DNA of 64,000 bases. Origin: Caulobacter sp. 32-67-35. GTDB lineage: Bacteria; Pseudomonadota; Alphaproteobacteria; Caulobacterales; Caulobacteraceae. The notes below the pieces were generated by a model that saw nothing but the letters and a program-made list of their open reading frames with translations, made no database searches and was not told the DNA's origin. The first letter of the stretch is position 1; every line of letters starts with the position of its first letter. The stretch spans positions 117,224-181,223 of the forward strand of contig NCEV01000009.1 in NCBI GenBank assembly GCA_002280875.1, written 5' to 3'. Below are positions 35,387 to 43,712 of this stretch, piece after piece. Position numbers and translations under genes: made by a program.

Positions 35387-35404
35387 GTCACGCTTTAATG
35401 ACGG
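35387..35404 (-). promoter_or_regulatory. Pho-box-like site upstream of pstS
   Basis: On the minus strand the sequence reads CCGTCAT-TAAA-GCGTGAC. The first heptamer differs from the enteric consensus CTGTCAT by one base. The second keeps G, T, A and C at the conserved positions. It lies about 60-75 bases upstream of the pstS start, a suitable distance for a PhoB-activated promoter. Confidence 0.5.
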
Positions 35405-35442
35405 CTTTGCGACATCCGCACGGCGCGAGGAGGTGTCACCGT

Positions 35443-35859
35443 TCAGACCCGTGATACGACTTCGCCGTCTTCCTTGGTGAAGCTATCGGGAGCCTTTTCC
35501 AATAGCGGAAACACCGCTTCCGACGGCCGGCACAGGGCCACGCCCTTGGGTGTCACCACGATGGGCCGGTTCACCAGGATCGGATGCTCGACCATGGCGT
35601 CCAGGATCGCCTCGTCGGTCGCGGCCGGATCCAGAAGGCCCAGCTCGGCGGCGGGCGTACCCTTCTCGCGCATCAGCGCGCGCAGGCTCAGGCCGGCTTC
35701 TCCGGCCAGTTCGCGGAGCTGCTCGCGGGTCCACCCCGCTTTCAGATATTCGACCACCTGGGGCGCGTAGCCGGCGGCCTCGACCATCGCTACCACGTTG
35801 CGCGAGGTTCCGCAGGCGGGGTTGTGGAAGATCACGACGGGGAAATCAGCGTTGCTCAT
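35443..35859 (-). CDS. arsC: Arsenate reductase, glutaredoxin-dependent
   Basis: The 138-aa thioredoxin-fold enzyme reduces arsenate to arsenite using glutathione and glutaredoxin. The catalytic cysteine is Cys16 in FHNPACGTSRN, and the arginine-bearing HPILVNRPIVVTPKG motif follows at about residues 91-105. Its ATG overlaps the acr3 stop (35856-35859), so the reductase and the arsenite pump are translated together. The product arsenite is the substrate of the pump. Confidence 0.95.
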   Translation of the reverse strand: MSNADFPVVIFHNPACGTSRNVVAMVEAAGYAPQVVEYLKAGWTREQLRELAGEAGLSLRALMREKGTPAAELGLLDPAATDEAILDAMVEHPILVNRPIVVTPKGVALCRPSEAVFPLLEKAPDSFTKEDGEVVSRV

Positions 35860-36941
35860 ACGTCACCGGTCTGGGGTTGAGGGGAGGGTTCACGGGCCGC
35901 CGCGACCTTGCGCACGGCGGGGCCGCGCTCGTACCACGCCTTGCTGGCGTTCACGATGGCGACGACCGACAGCATCACGGGCACCTCGATCAGCACTCCG
36001 ACCACGGTCGCCAGGGCGGCGCCGGACTGGAAACCGAAGATGCTGATGGCGGCGGCGACGGCCAGTTCAAAGAAGTTGCTGGCCCCGATCAGGGCCGAGG
36101 GCCCGGCCACGCAGTGGGCCTCGCCGGTCATGCGGTTGAGCAGATAGGCCAGGCCCGAGTTGAAATAGACCTGGATCAGGATCGGCACGGCCAGGATGGC
36201 GATGACCAGGGGCTGGCGCAGGATCTGCTCGCCCTGGAAGCCAAACAGCAGCACCAGCGTCGCCAGCAGGGCGATCATCGACAGCGGTTGCAGTCTGGCC
36301 ATCAGGGCGTCCAGAGCTGGCTGGCCGCCTGCGTTCAGCAGGGCCTTGCGGATCAACTGGGCCGCCAGCACGGGAACCACGATATAGAGCCCCACCGACA
36401 GGGTCAGGGTCGACCACGGCACGGTGATCGCCGACAGACCCAACAGCAGGCCGACAATCGGGGCGAAGGCCACGACCATGATGGTGTCGTTCAGCGCCAC
36501 CTGGCTGAGTGTGAAATTGGGTTCGCCCTTTGTCAGGTTGCTCCAGACGAACACCATGGCCGTGCAGGGCGCGGCCGCCAGCAGGATCAGGCCGGCGATA
36601 TAGCTCTCGATCTGGTCGGCGGGCAGCCAGGGGCGAAAAAGGTTGGCGATGAAGATCCAGCCCAGGGCCGCCATGCCGAACGGCTTGACCACCCAGTTGA
36701 TGAACAGGGTCACGCCGATGCCGCGCCAGTGGTTGCGCACCTCGCCCAGTGCGGCGAAATCCACCTTGACGAGCATGGGAACGATCATCAGCCATATCAG
36801 CCCCGCCATGGGCAGGTTGACATTGGCGATCTCGGCCGAGGCGATCAGATGGAAGGCGGGCGCGAAAAAATGGCCCAGGGCCACGCCGGCGACGATGCAC
36901 AGCGCCACCCACAGGGTTAGGTAGCGTTCAAAGACGGACAT
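35856..36941 (-). CDS. acr3: Arsenite efflux permease ACR3
   Basis: The 361-aa inner-membrane carrier has ten predicted helices and belongs to the ACR3 (BART superfamily) type, not ArsB. It opens FERYLTLWVALCIVAGVALG, and the conserved cysteine is in AAPCTAMVFVWSNL in helix 4. It exports arsenite using the proton-motive force. It lies between arsR (nine bases upstream) and arsC (overlap), forming a compact operon. Confidence 0.95.
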   Translation of the reverse strand: MSVFERYLTLWVALCIVAGVALGHFFAPAFHLIASAEIANVNLPMAGLIWLMIVPMLVKVDFAALGEVRNHWRGIGVTLFINWVVKPFGMAALGWIFIANLFRPWLPADQIESYIAGLILLAAAPCTAMVFVWSNLTKGEPNFTLSQVALNDTIMVVAFAPIVGLLLGLSAITVPWSTLTLSVGLYIVVPVLAAQLIRKALLNAGGQPALDALMARLQPLSMIALLATLVLLFGFQGEQILRQPLVIAILAVPILIQVYFNSGLAYLLNRMTGEAHCVAGPSALIGASNFFELAVAAAISIFGFQSGAALATVVGVLIEVPVMLSVVAIVNASKAWYERGPAVRKVAAAREPSPQPQTGDV

Positions 36942-36950
36942 GGCGGTCGG

Positions 36951-37322
36951 TCACGCGGTTTCCAGTTCGGGCAGGCAGGTCCCATGGCAGGCGACGGCTC
37001 TGGCGAAGATCTCGCCGAGGGGCGCGCAGATCTCTGGCGCGCCGCCGCAGCAGTCTTCCAGCAGGAAGCCCAGCAGCTCCTGCATCGCGCCATAGTCGGC
37101 GGTATAGATGATCGAGCGGCCCTCGCGCCGGGCGTGGATCAGACCGGCTTTGTCGAGAATGGCCAGATGGCTCGACAGGCTGTTGGGCAGCATTTTCAGG
37201 CACCGTGCGATCTCACCGGCCGGCAGTCCGGCTGCGCCGGCCTGGACCAGCATCCGGAACGCCGAAAGGCGGCCGCCATGGGCGAGGGCTGAAAGGCTTG
37301 CGACGGCGCTAGTCATTTCCAT
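36951..37322 (-). CDS. arsR: ArsR-family arsenic-responsive repressor
   Basis: The 123-aa winged-helix regulator has the recognition helix in [19 protein letters not shown] and a C-terminal cysteine cluster ([10 protein letters not shown], later ACHGTC). Placing the sensor cysteines after the DNA-binding domain resembles the Acidithiobacillus-type ArsR rather than the classic CxC in helix 4. Starts ATG 37322 and 37316 are both possible. It represses its own operon and arsH, judging by the inverted repeat that abuts its start. Confidence 0.92.
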   Translation of the reverse strand: MEMTSAVASLSALAHGGRLSAFRMLVQAGAAGLPAGEIARCLKMLPNSLSSHLAILDKAGLIHARREGRSIIYTADYGAMQELLGFLLEDCCGGAPEICAPLGEIFARAVACHGTCLPELETA

Positions 37323-37342
37323 ATTTCGACGATAATCGAAAT
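37323..37342. promoter_or_regulatory. ArsR operator between arsR and arsH
   Basis: ATTTCGA-CGATAA-TCGAAAT is a perfect 7-6-7 inverted repeat immediately upstream of the arsR start codon and 35 bases before arsH. Its position in a short divergent region allows one repressor dimer to control both messages. Confidence 0.75.
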
Positions 37343-37376
37343 GTATGACATTGTGAAGATGTCTCCCGGAGCGCCC

Positions 37377-38096
37377 ATGACCGATTTCCCCGCCCTCGAC
37401 GCCCGCTATCTGGATGCGCCTGCCACCGCCAGGCTTCTGGCGGGGGCTCCCGATCACCCGCCGCGCATCCTGCTGCTGTACGGCTCGCTGCGGGAGCGCT
37501 CGTTCAGCCGGCTGCTGGTCGAGGAGGCGGCGCGCATCCTTCAGCGCCTGGGCGCGGAGACAAAGATCTTCGACCCGCGCGACCTGCCGGCGCCCGACTC
37601 GGTCGACGCCAGCCATCCCAAGGTGCAGGAGCTTCGCGCTCTGTCGCTGTGGTCGGAAGGGCAGGTGTGGTGCAGTCCTGAACGGCATGGCGCCATCACC
37701 GGCGTGATCAAGAGCCAGATCGACTGGATCCCGCTGGAGATGGGCAGCGTGCGGCCCACGCAAGGCCGGACCCTGGCGGTGATGCAGGTCAGCGGCGGCT
37801 CGCAGTCGTTCAACGCCGTCAACACCCTGCGCCTGCTGGGCCGCTGGATGCGGATGATCACCATCCCCAACCAGTCGTCAGTGGCCATGGCCTGGAAGGA
37901 GTTCGACGACAACGACCGGATGAAGCCCTCGTCCTATTACGACCGCGTAGTCGACGTCATGGAGGAACTGGTCAAGTTCACCCTGCTGACGCGGGGCCAC
38001 GCCGACTATCTGGTCGACCGCTACAGTGAGCGAAAGGCCAGCGGCGATGCCGCGCCCCTGAACGCGCCCGCCGCCGCTGTCGCGCGAGGCGCGTGA
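37377..38096 (+). CDS. arsH: ArsH-type NADPH-dependent FMN oxidoreductase
   Basis: The 239-aa flavodoxin-like enzyme has the FMN loop [34 protein letters not shown] and [15 protein letters not shown]. ArsH proteins oxidise trivalent organoarsenicals to less toxic forms and give resistance to methylarsenite-type compounds. ATG 37377 follows GGAG by five bases; upstream ATGs at 37359 and 37341 are less likely because the latter lies in the operator. It is divergent from arsR. Confidence 0.92.
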   Translation: MTDFPALDARYLDAPATARLLAGAPDHPPRILLLYGSLRERSFSRLLVEEAARILQRLGAETKIFDPRDLPAPDSVDASHPKVQELRALSLWSEGQVWCSPERHGAITGVIKSQIDWIPLEMGSVRPTQGRTLAVMQVSGGSQSFNAVNTLRLLGRWMRMITIPNQSSVAMAWKEFDDNDRMKPSSYYDRVVDVMEELVKFTLLTRGHADYLVDRYSERKASGDAAPLNAPAAAVARGA

Positions 38097-38217
38097 CTGC
38101 GACCTTCCGCCTCCCACCGGGCCGCCGCGGGGCCCCTATATGGAGGCCGCTGTATCCTGTAGCTTCCCGCCCTGAATCAGACGCCGACGCGTGCGGCCAG
38201 AAGTGAGACGAGTCCCT

Positions 38218-38973
38218 GTGGGCCACCCGACCAAAGCCATCATCCTGAGCGCGGGCCAGGGCAAACGTCTGTCGCCCCTGACCGACACGCGCCCCAAGTG
38301 CCTGGTCGAGCTGTCGGGCCGCACCGTGCTGCACTGGCAGCTGCGCCATCTGCGTCAGGCCGGGATCACCGAGGCCGTGGTCGTCACCGGCTTCGCTGCG
38401 GAGACGGTCGAGGCCGAGATCGGGGGTCTCGACTTGCCTGGCATGACGGTGCGCACCCTGTTCAACCCGTTCTTCGGCCTGACCGACAACCTGGCTACCT
38501 GCTGGCTGGCGCGCGGCGAGATGGTCGGCGACTTCCTGCTGCTGAACGGCGACACCCTGTTCGAGCCGGCCATCGCCGAACGCCTGATCGCCGCCCCGCC
38601 GGCACGGATTACTGTCACCATCGACCGCAAGGGTGGCTACGACGCCGACGACATGAAGGTGTTGACCGATGGCCTCAGCTTGCGCGCCATCGGCAAGACC
38701 ATCGAGACCTATGACGCCGAGTCGATCGGCTTTCTGCGCTTCGATCCCGAGGGCGCGGCGTTGTTCACGGCGATCGTCGAGGCGGCCCTGCGCACGCCCG
38801 AGGGCCTGAAGCGCTGGTATCTCAGCGTCATCAACCAGATCGCCCAGGAACACGACGTGGTCCGCGTGCAGTCGATCCAGGGCCTCGACTGGGCCGAGAT
38901 GGATTTCCCCGAAGACCTGCCGCGCAACCGCGAGCTGGCGGCGTCTTGGGTGGCGGAGCTGGTCGGGGCGTAA
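38218..38973 (+). CDS. LicC-like nucleotidyltransferase (sphingolipid locus)
   Basis: The 251-aa protein has the sugar/choline-phosphate nucleotidyltransferase fold: KAIILSAGQGKRLSPLTDTR with PKCLVEL, the LLLNGDTLFEP acidic motif and a late DWAEMDFPEDL. LicC-type enzymes make CDP-choline; others make CDP-glycerol or NDP-sugars. At the edge of the sphingolipid locus it is a candidate for activating the phosphoglycerate head group, but the substrate is unproven. GTG 38218 starts the conserved part; GTG 38191 and 38203 are in frame. Confidence 0.75.
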   Translation: MGHPTKAIILSAGQGKRLSPLTDTRPKCLVELSGRTVLHWQLRHLRQAGITEAVVVTGFAAETVEAEIGGLDLPGMTVRTLFNPFFGLTDNLATCWLARGEMVGDFLLLNGDTLFEPAIAERLIAAPPARITVTIDRKGGYDADDMKVLTDGLSLRAIGKTIETYDAESIGFLRFDPEGAALFTAIVEAALRTPEGLKRWYLSVINQIAQEHDVVRVQSIQGLDWAEMDFPEDLPRNRELAASWVAELVGA

Positions 38974-38989
38974 GGCTCCTCTTATAAAT

Positions 38990-39021
38990 CCGCTCTTCCC
39001 GGCCTTCGCCGGGGAAAGCGG
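38990..39021. terminator. Bidirectional hairpin between convergent genes
   Basis: A 13-pair stem (38990-39002 with 39009-39021, one mismatch and one G-T pair) with a 6-base loop lies 17 bases after the LicC-like stop and 14 bases from the stop of the minus-strand MobA-like gene. It has no long T-tract. Confidence 0.55.
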
Positions 39022-39034
39022 GCAATGGATTGGC

Positions 39035-39784
39035 TCAGCGTTCGACGATCATCCGTACCAGATCCAGATCCGCCGGCTTGTCGACATCCACCGCCGCCAG
39101 CCCGTACGAAGACCGCACCGCCGCCGCCCTAACCCCGGCCGCTCGGCCCAGCCGTTCCAGGGTCTCGTCCAGGGTCATCAGCCCCAGGGCGTAGCGCAGC
39201 AGCATCATCGGGCCGATCATCGCCGCGATGCGCCAGGGCTGTTTGCGCAGTCCCTCGACCGTTTGCCAGAAGACCACGGCGTTCAGGGCTGTCTCGTTGC
39301 GCAGCAGGAACAGGTTGCAGCCCGAAAACCGGCCGTCCTTGAACTTCAGATAGGTCCGCTTGGTCTCTGGCGCGGCCGCGCGGACCACCGCCTCGGGGGC
39401 CAGCAGGATGGCGATGTCGCAGTCGGCCGGGGCCTTGGTCAGGAATTCAGTCATCCATTCGGGCTGCAGCAGGGCATGGTCCACCGTGGTGACCAGTAGC
39501 GGCGTCCCCATCAGGCTGGCGCCATCGTGCACGCTCTGGCTGGGACCGCCGGCAGCAGGGAAGGGGCTGACCCTGTCCTGCCCTTCGAGCGCCGAAACGA
39601 CCGCGATGTCTGAGGTCGAGACCCCGATCCGCGTTGCGCCGGCCTGATCCAGCGCGCGCAGCACCCGGGTCAGCAGGGTCTGGCCGCCCAGGACGATCAG
39701 GCCCTTGTGACTGACGCCGGCATAGTCGGCGACCGGGTCGACGCCACCACGCGAGCCCGCCAGAACCAGTGCCTGGAAGCTCAC
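39035..39784 (-). CDS. MobA-like nucleotidyltransferase (sphingolipid locus)
   Basis: The 249-aa product has a MobA/IspD-like fold: ALVLAGSRGGVDPVADYAG in place of the usual LAGGxSxRMGxxK, then HKGLIVLGGQTLLTRVLRAL and TTVDHALLQPEW. Residues 165-210 contain two hydrophobic stretches that may associate with the membrane. The substrate is unknown. GTG 39784 overlaps the bcerS stop (GTGA), so it is the last gene of the coupled HIT-lptF-lptG-bcerS series. That coupling argues for a sphingolipid role. Confidence 0.75.
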   Translation of the reverse strand: MSFQALVLAGSRGGVDPVADYAGVSHKGLIVLGGQTLLTRVLRALDQAGATRIGVSTSDIAVVSALEGQDRVSPFPAAGGPSQSVHDGASLMGTPLLVTTVDHALLQPEWMTEFLTKAPADCDIAILLAPEAVVRAAAPETKRTYLKFKDGRFSGCNLFLLRNETALNAVVFWQTVEGLRKQPWRIAAMIGPMMLLRYALGLMTLDETLERLGRAAGVRAAAVRSSYGLAAVDVDKPADLDLVRMIVER

Positions 39785-40932
39785 AGCGTTTTCTCGTAAA
39801 TCCGATAGGTCTTGTAGATCGTCGCGCCCATGGCCTCGGAGATCCGCCGCATCGGCATGTTCTCCTCCAGCACCCACGAGAACTCGAACTGGGTGTAGCC
39901 CAGCGCCAGCGAAGCGTTACGGCCGGCGTTCATCAGGTGGAACGGCAACAGCTGGCCGCGCATGGTGTCGGCGAACTTGCGTTTCACGCCCATCAGCGGC
40001 ACCCGCGCCGACTTCACGCCGCTCACCTTCAGCCGCCACAGCAGCTTGGCCCAGCCGAACGGCAGCAGCTTACCCTTCAGGTCGGCGATCGCCTCGTTGA
40101 CGTTGGGCAGCAGCACGATGAAGCCCGCCGGCTCGCCGTCGATCTCGGCGAACAGGGTCATCTTCTTCTCGATGACGGGTTTCAGGGCCTTGGCCAGTTG
40201 CCGCGTCTCGGCCTCGGTAGTCGGCACAAAGCCCCAGTTACCCGACCAGGCGTCGTTGAGGATTTCGGTCAGCGAGACGACCTCTTCGTCGTAGCGGCTC
40301 ATGTCCAGCTCTCGCAGCGTCACGCCGTCGGGCAGGCCGCGCCTGACCCGGCGCACCACCACGGCCGGCAGGTCGGCGGTCGGGTCGCACAGATAGGCAT
40401 AGACGTCCTTGGCCTTGGCGTAGCCCTGCTCCTCGACACGGCCGCCGGTATAGGCCGGGTCGTGGCCCATCATCACCATGGGCGGGGTGTCGAAGCCGTC
40501 GACCAGCAGGCCGACCTCTTCATTGACCGACAGGTTGAAGGGCCCCAGCGCTCGGACGCAGCCGCGCGCCCGCAGCCAGTCCTCGGCGGCGCGGAACAGC
40601 AGGCTGAAGATGACCGCATCGTCTTCGGCCGCGATCAGGCCGAAATTGCCGGTCTTCAGGCCGGGCGTCTGCGGCGCCAGGGCGTCGATCTGGGCGCTGA
40701 TCCGGCCCACATCGCGGCCCCCGCGCACAGCCAGCCACAGCTGCACCTCGGCGTGCTCGAAGAACGGGTTGGTCTTGGGCGACAGGGCCTCGGCCCGCTC
40801 CATCATCAGCGGCGTGATCCAGTTGGGATCACCGGCGTTCAGGCGGATGGGCAGCTTGATGAAGCGCGTCAGCTCGGCGCGGGTGCGAACCGGCACGATG
40901 GTGATGTCAGCGCCATGAGAGTCGAACGGCAT
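39781..40932 (-). CDS. bcerS: Bacterial ceramide synthase (acyl-CoA-dependent N-acyltransferase, GNAT-like)
   Basis: The 383-aa protein resembles the GNAT-fold bacterial ceramide synthase characterised in Caulobacter crescentus, which N-acylates 3-oxosphinganine. Visible landmarks are FIKLPIRLNAGDPNWITPL, ALGPFNLSVNEEVGLLVDGFD, EILNDAWSGNWGFVPTTE, PAGFIVLLPNVNEAI and EFSWVLEENMPMRRI. No signal peptide is evident. Its start overlaps the lptG-like stop (TGATG at 40930-40934), and its own stop overlaps the MobA-like start, so synthesis and transport genes are translated as one series. Confidence 0.88.
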   Translation of the reverse strand: MPFDSHGADITIVPVRTRAELTRFIKLPIRLNAGDPNWITPLMMERAEALSPKTNPFFEHAEVQLWLAVRGGRDVGRISAQIDALAPQTPGLKTGNFGLIAAEDDAVIFSLLFRAAEDWLRARGCVRALGPFNLSVNEEVGLLVDGFDTPPMVMMGHDPAYTGGRVEEQGYAKAKDVYAYLCDPTADLPAVVVRRVRRGLPDGVTLRELDMSRYDEEVVSLTEILNDAWSGNWGFVPTTEAETRQLAKALKPVIEKKMTLFAEIDGEPAGFIVLLPNVNEAIADLKGKLLPFGWAKLLWRLKVSGVKSARVPLMGVKRKFADTMRGQLLPFHLMNAGRNASLALGYTQFEFSWVLEENMPMRRISEAMGATIYKTYRIYEKTL

Positions 40933-41993
40933 CAGCCCTCCAGATTGATCAGGGCGTTGATGGCCAGGGCCCCGAAGATCACCGGACCGCCCCAGACCGC
41001 CAGGATGGGCGAGACCGCGCCGCTTTCGCCCAGCGCCGTCAGCAGACCGTCGATCACCAGAAACACCAGGCCAGCCGCCAGTCCTGCTGCGAGTAGCGTC
41101 GCGCCCTGGCTGCTGCGGAAATTGGCCAGGGCGACCGGCGCGCTCAACAGCAGCATGATCAACGCCCCAAAGGGTCCGGCATAGGCGCTCCAGAGACGGG
41201 TCTCATAGTAGCTGGGCGGTCGGTCGGTGCCGCCATTCAGCAGCGCGCGACGGGCTGAACCGGCTGAAGGGGCGGGGTTTTCGGAAAACAGAGCTTGGAT
41301 ATCCTCGGGGCGCAGGGACGAAGCCCAGGTCATCTGGCTGGTGGTCACGGTATCGGCTCGCTCGCCAGCGAAGCGGGTGGTCACAGCCTTCGACAGGCGC
41401 CAGCCCCTGGTGTCGGCGGTGGCCGAAGGCGCCTCGATCCGCTCGATCAAGCGGCCGGTGTTGTCGCGTCGATAGATCTTCACCGCCTCAAGGGTGCGGC
41501 CGTCCGGGCTGCTGCTGGCGGCGATCACCAGATCGTCGCCGACCCTGAAACTGACGGGGCCGGGGGCCTTGCGGTCGGCGGCGGGAGTGTGGGCCTTCCA
41601 CCAGGCGTCGAGGATTGGATCGGTCCGCGGGGCGATCACCTGTGCGCAGGCGAAGTCCAGCAGCATTACTGCCAACGCCGCCGGGGCGGCCATGGCCACG
41701 ATGCGATAGGCCGAGATGCCGGCCGCCCGCATGGCGATCACGGCGCTCTCGCGGGCCAGCTGCGAAAAGGCGAACAGGCCGCCGGCCAGCACGGCGATCG
41801 GGGCGACCTGCTCGAACAGGCGAGGCATGCGCAGGACGGCGTAATAGACCACTCCGCCCAGGCCCAGGCCCCGGTCGAGGATGTCGGTGGTCACCTCCAG
41901 CAGGTCGAGGATCTGCAGGATGCCCATCAGAATGGCGGCGGCGCCGACGATGCGGATCGCGGCGACGCTCAGGACGTAGGATTGCAGCCTCAT
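40932..41993 (-). CDS. LptG-like permease in the sphingolipid locus
   Basis: The 353-aa inner-membrane protein is of the YjgP/YjgQ (LptF/LptG) family: three N-terminal helices (ILMGILQILDLLEVTTDIL, YYAVLRMPRLFEQVAPIAVL), a periplasmic beta-domain at about residues 120-260, and three C-terminal helices (ending ILAVWGGPVIFGALAINAL). LptG pairs with LptF to extract LPS under power of LptB. Here it lies between lptF-like and bcerS, in translational overlap with both, so an LPS-independent lipid substrate is inferred. ATG 41993 is fixed by the ATGA overlap with lptF-like. Confidence 0.85.
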   Translation of the reverse strand: MRLQSYVLSVAAIRIVGAAAILMGILQILDLLEVTTDILDRGLGLGGVVYYAVLRMPRLFEQVAPIAVLAGGLFAFSQLARESAVIAMRAAGISAYRIVAMAAPAALAVMLLDFACAQVIAPRTDPILDAWWKAHTPAADRKAPGPVSFRVGDDLVIAASSSPDGRTLEAVKIYRRDNTGRLIERIEAPSATADTRGWRLSKAVTTRFAGERADTVTTSQMTWASSLRPEDIQALFSENPAPSAGSARRALLNGGTDRPPSYYETRLWSAYAGPFGALIMLLLSAPVALANFRSSQGATLLAAGLAAGLVFLVIDGLLTALGESGAVSPILAVWGGPVIFGALAINALINLEG

Positions 41994-43198
41994 GATGCGG
42001 CCTGTCGTTTCGGAGCGACCATGCGCACCGCTCTGTCGATAGTTTCGCCGATCCGGCGCAGGAGGCGGCTGACAGGGGTGTCGCCGGGCCGCTTGCGGCT
42101 GCCCATGAACATCCACACGCTGAAGCTGGTGAAGATCAGGAACGGCCCCCAGATCGCCAGCAGGGGATTGGCCTTGCCGGCCTCGGCGAGGCTCTGGCCC
42201 ATCAGCAACGAGTGCTGGAAGGCCAGCAGCAGGATGCCGGCCACGACCAGACCCGGGGTGCGGTCGCCGCGCTTTGCGGCCAGACCGAGAGGAAAGGCCA
42301 GCAGGGGCAGGAACGGGAGGAACGCGGCGCGCGCCAAGCGGCCGTACAACTCCGCCAACAGGGTGGACCTGGGCAGGACCGAGGTTCCCGATTCGGCCTG
42401 GCGGGCCAGCTCGCCCAAGGTCAGTTCGCGCTCGTCGCCGCCACGCTCGCGCAGCAGGGTGGCGGCGCCGGCCAGGGGCATTTCGGTGGTCAGCTGGTCG
42501 AAGGCCAGGGTGCGATAGCCGCCGGCCGCGTCTACGCCGACCCGCTGGCCGCGACGCAGCAGAAGGATAACCTTCTCGCCGGCAGGATCGGCGCTGAGAC
42601 TGGCCGTAGCGGCGGTGATCACCTCTTCGCGCCCCTTGTCGTCAAGGCGGCGGATGAAGACACGCGTGAGGCTCTGGCCAGCCGGATCGGCGTCGTCGGC
42701 CGTCATCAGCAGGTTGTTCTCGTCGATAAAGGCGCCGCCAGACAGCCGGCCATTCCAGCCTGCATTGACGGCGGCGTGCATCACCGAGCGATAGGCGTAG
42801 CGGCTGTAGGGCTGGCTGTAGCCGAACAGGGCCACGCTGAAGAGGCTGAGGAACAGGCCGACGCAGACGAACGGGATCGCCACCCGGCTCAGAGACTGAC
42901 CGCTGGCCAGCAGGGCGTCGATCTCGGAGCCGTCCGACAGCTTCGTAATCACGATGAACAGGGCGACAAAGAAGGCCACGGGCAGGGCCAGGCCCAGATA
43001 GTGCGGCACCAGATTGGCGGCCAGTTCAGTGACATAGCCAAAGCGGGCGCTGCTCTGCGACAGCGCGTCGAGCAGGCGCAGGATACGTTCCAGCAGCAGG
43101 GCCACAACGGTGACACCCAGGCAGCCGACGATGGGCCACGCCACCAGCTTGAGCATGTAGCGATCGATCAGGCGCAGGTTGGGCAACGAAGCGCTCAC
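41990..43198 (-). CDS. LptF-like permease in the sphingolipid locus
   Basis: The 402-aa inner-membrane protein has the LptF pattern: LIDRYMLKLVAWPIVGCLGVTV, PHYLGLALPVAFFVALFIVI, SDGSEIDALLASGQSL (the cytoplasmic coupling helix that contacts LptB), a periplasmic domain at about residues 115-270, then LAAKRGDRTPGLVVAG and two further helices. It would form a heterodimer with the adjacent LptG-like protein. GTG 43198 overlaps the HIT-protein stop as GTGA; ATG 43210 is the alternative. No lptB ATPase gene is in the window, so the housekeeping LptB is presumably shared. Confidence 0.85.
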   Translation of the reverse strand: MSASLPNLRLIDRYMLKLVAWPIVGCLGVTVVALLLERILRLLDALSQSSARFGYVTELAANLVPHYLGLALPVAFFVALFIVITKLSDGSEIDALLASGQSLSRVAIPFVCVGLFLSLFSVALFGYSQPYSRYAYRSVMHAAVNAGWNGRLSGGAFIDENNLLMTADDADPAGQSLTRVFIRRLDDKGREEVITAATASLSADPAGEKVILLLRRGQRVGVDAAGGYRTLAFDQLTTEMPLAGAATLLRERGGDERELTLGELARQAESGTSVLPRSTLLAELYGRLARAAFLPFLPLLAFPLGLAAKRGDRTPGLVVAGILLLAFQHSLLMGQSLAEAGKANPLLAIWGPFLIFTSFSVWMFMGSRKRPGDTPVSRLLRRIGETIDRAVRMVAPKRQAAS

Positions 43199-43629
43199 GC
43201 CTTGGACCATTCCCGGGCCAGCATCGCCGCCAGGTCCTTGGCGGCCTCGCCCAGATCGACTGCCGTGGCGAGTGCGGGCGCAGCGGGCCAACCCGCGTCG
43301 GGAAACTCGCGACCCGCGTAGCTGCGTAGGCCCTCGTAGCGGGGAATCACGTGAAAATGCACATCGTGGTCGACCATCATCAGCATCAGGTAGTTGATCT
43401 TCTCATAGGCCACGACCTTGTTCAGCAATCGCTCGATCCCGTCGACCGCGACCTTCAGATCGGCGAAGGCGGCGGGACTTAGCTGGGAGAACGCGTCTGC
43501 CTTTTCCTTGCATATGAGGACCAAGGCCCCAAATGTCGGCTGTTTTGGGCGCACAAGCACAAGCCAATAGTCGGTCTCGGCCACCTTGGTCTCAGGATAG
43601 CCAAAGTTTACGGCGGTGGAATTGGTCAT
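43195..43629 (-). CDS. HIT-family nucleotide hydrolase/transferase
   Basis: The 144-aa histidine-triad protein has DHDVHFHVIPRY, a variant of HxHxHxx with the catalytic histidine in the HFHV segment. Family members cleave nucleotide-phosphate bonds such as AMP-lysine, ADP-sugars or dinucleoside polyphosphates. Being first in the operon and overlapping the lptF-like start, it may recycle a nucleotide by-product of the head-group reactions, but this is inference. ATG 43629 gives a normal family length. Confidence 0.85.
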   Translation of the reverse strand: MTNSTAVNFGYPETKVAETDYWLVLVRPKQPTFGALVLICKEKADAFSQLSPAAFADLKVAVDGIERLLNKVVAYEKINYLMLMMVDHDVHFHVIPRYEGLRSYAGREFPDAGWPAAPALATAVDLGEAAKDLAAMLAREWSKA

Positions 43630-43712
43630 GTGCAGGCTCGCCTCGTGGCGTTGACCGCCGCCGATTCACAATAGGGACCCGGCCTTTTTCATGGAAGTGC
43701 GATCAGCGTTGT

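Noticed and set aside
35550-36920. 456-codon plus-strand frame across arsC and acr3
   Set aside because: The sequence is Gln/Gly/Asp/His-rich with no family likeness and lies opposite two certain genes.
34290-38096. Arsenic region considered as a mobile island
   Set aside because: There is no integrase, transposase, tRNA or flanking direct repeat, and base composition looks like the surroundings.
39769-42518. Long plus-strand frames over bcerS and the lpt-like genes
   Set aside because: They are antisense to genes with clear families and tight overlaps, and their composition is that of a shadow frame.
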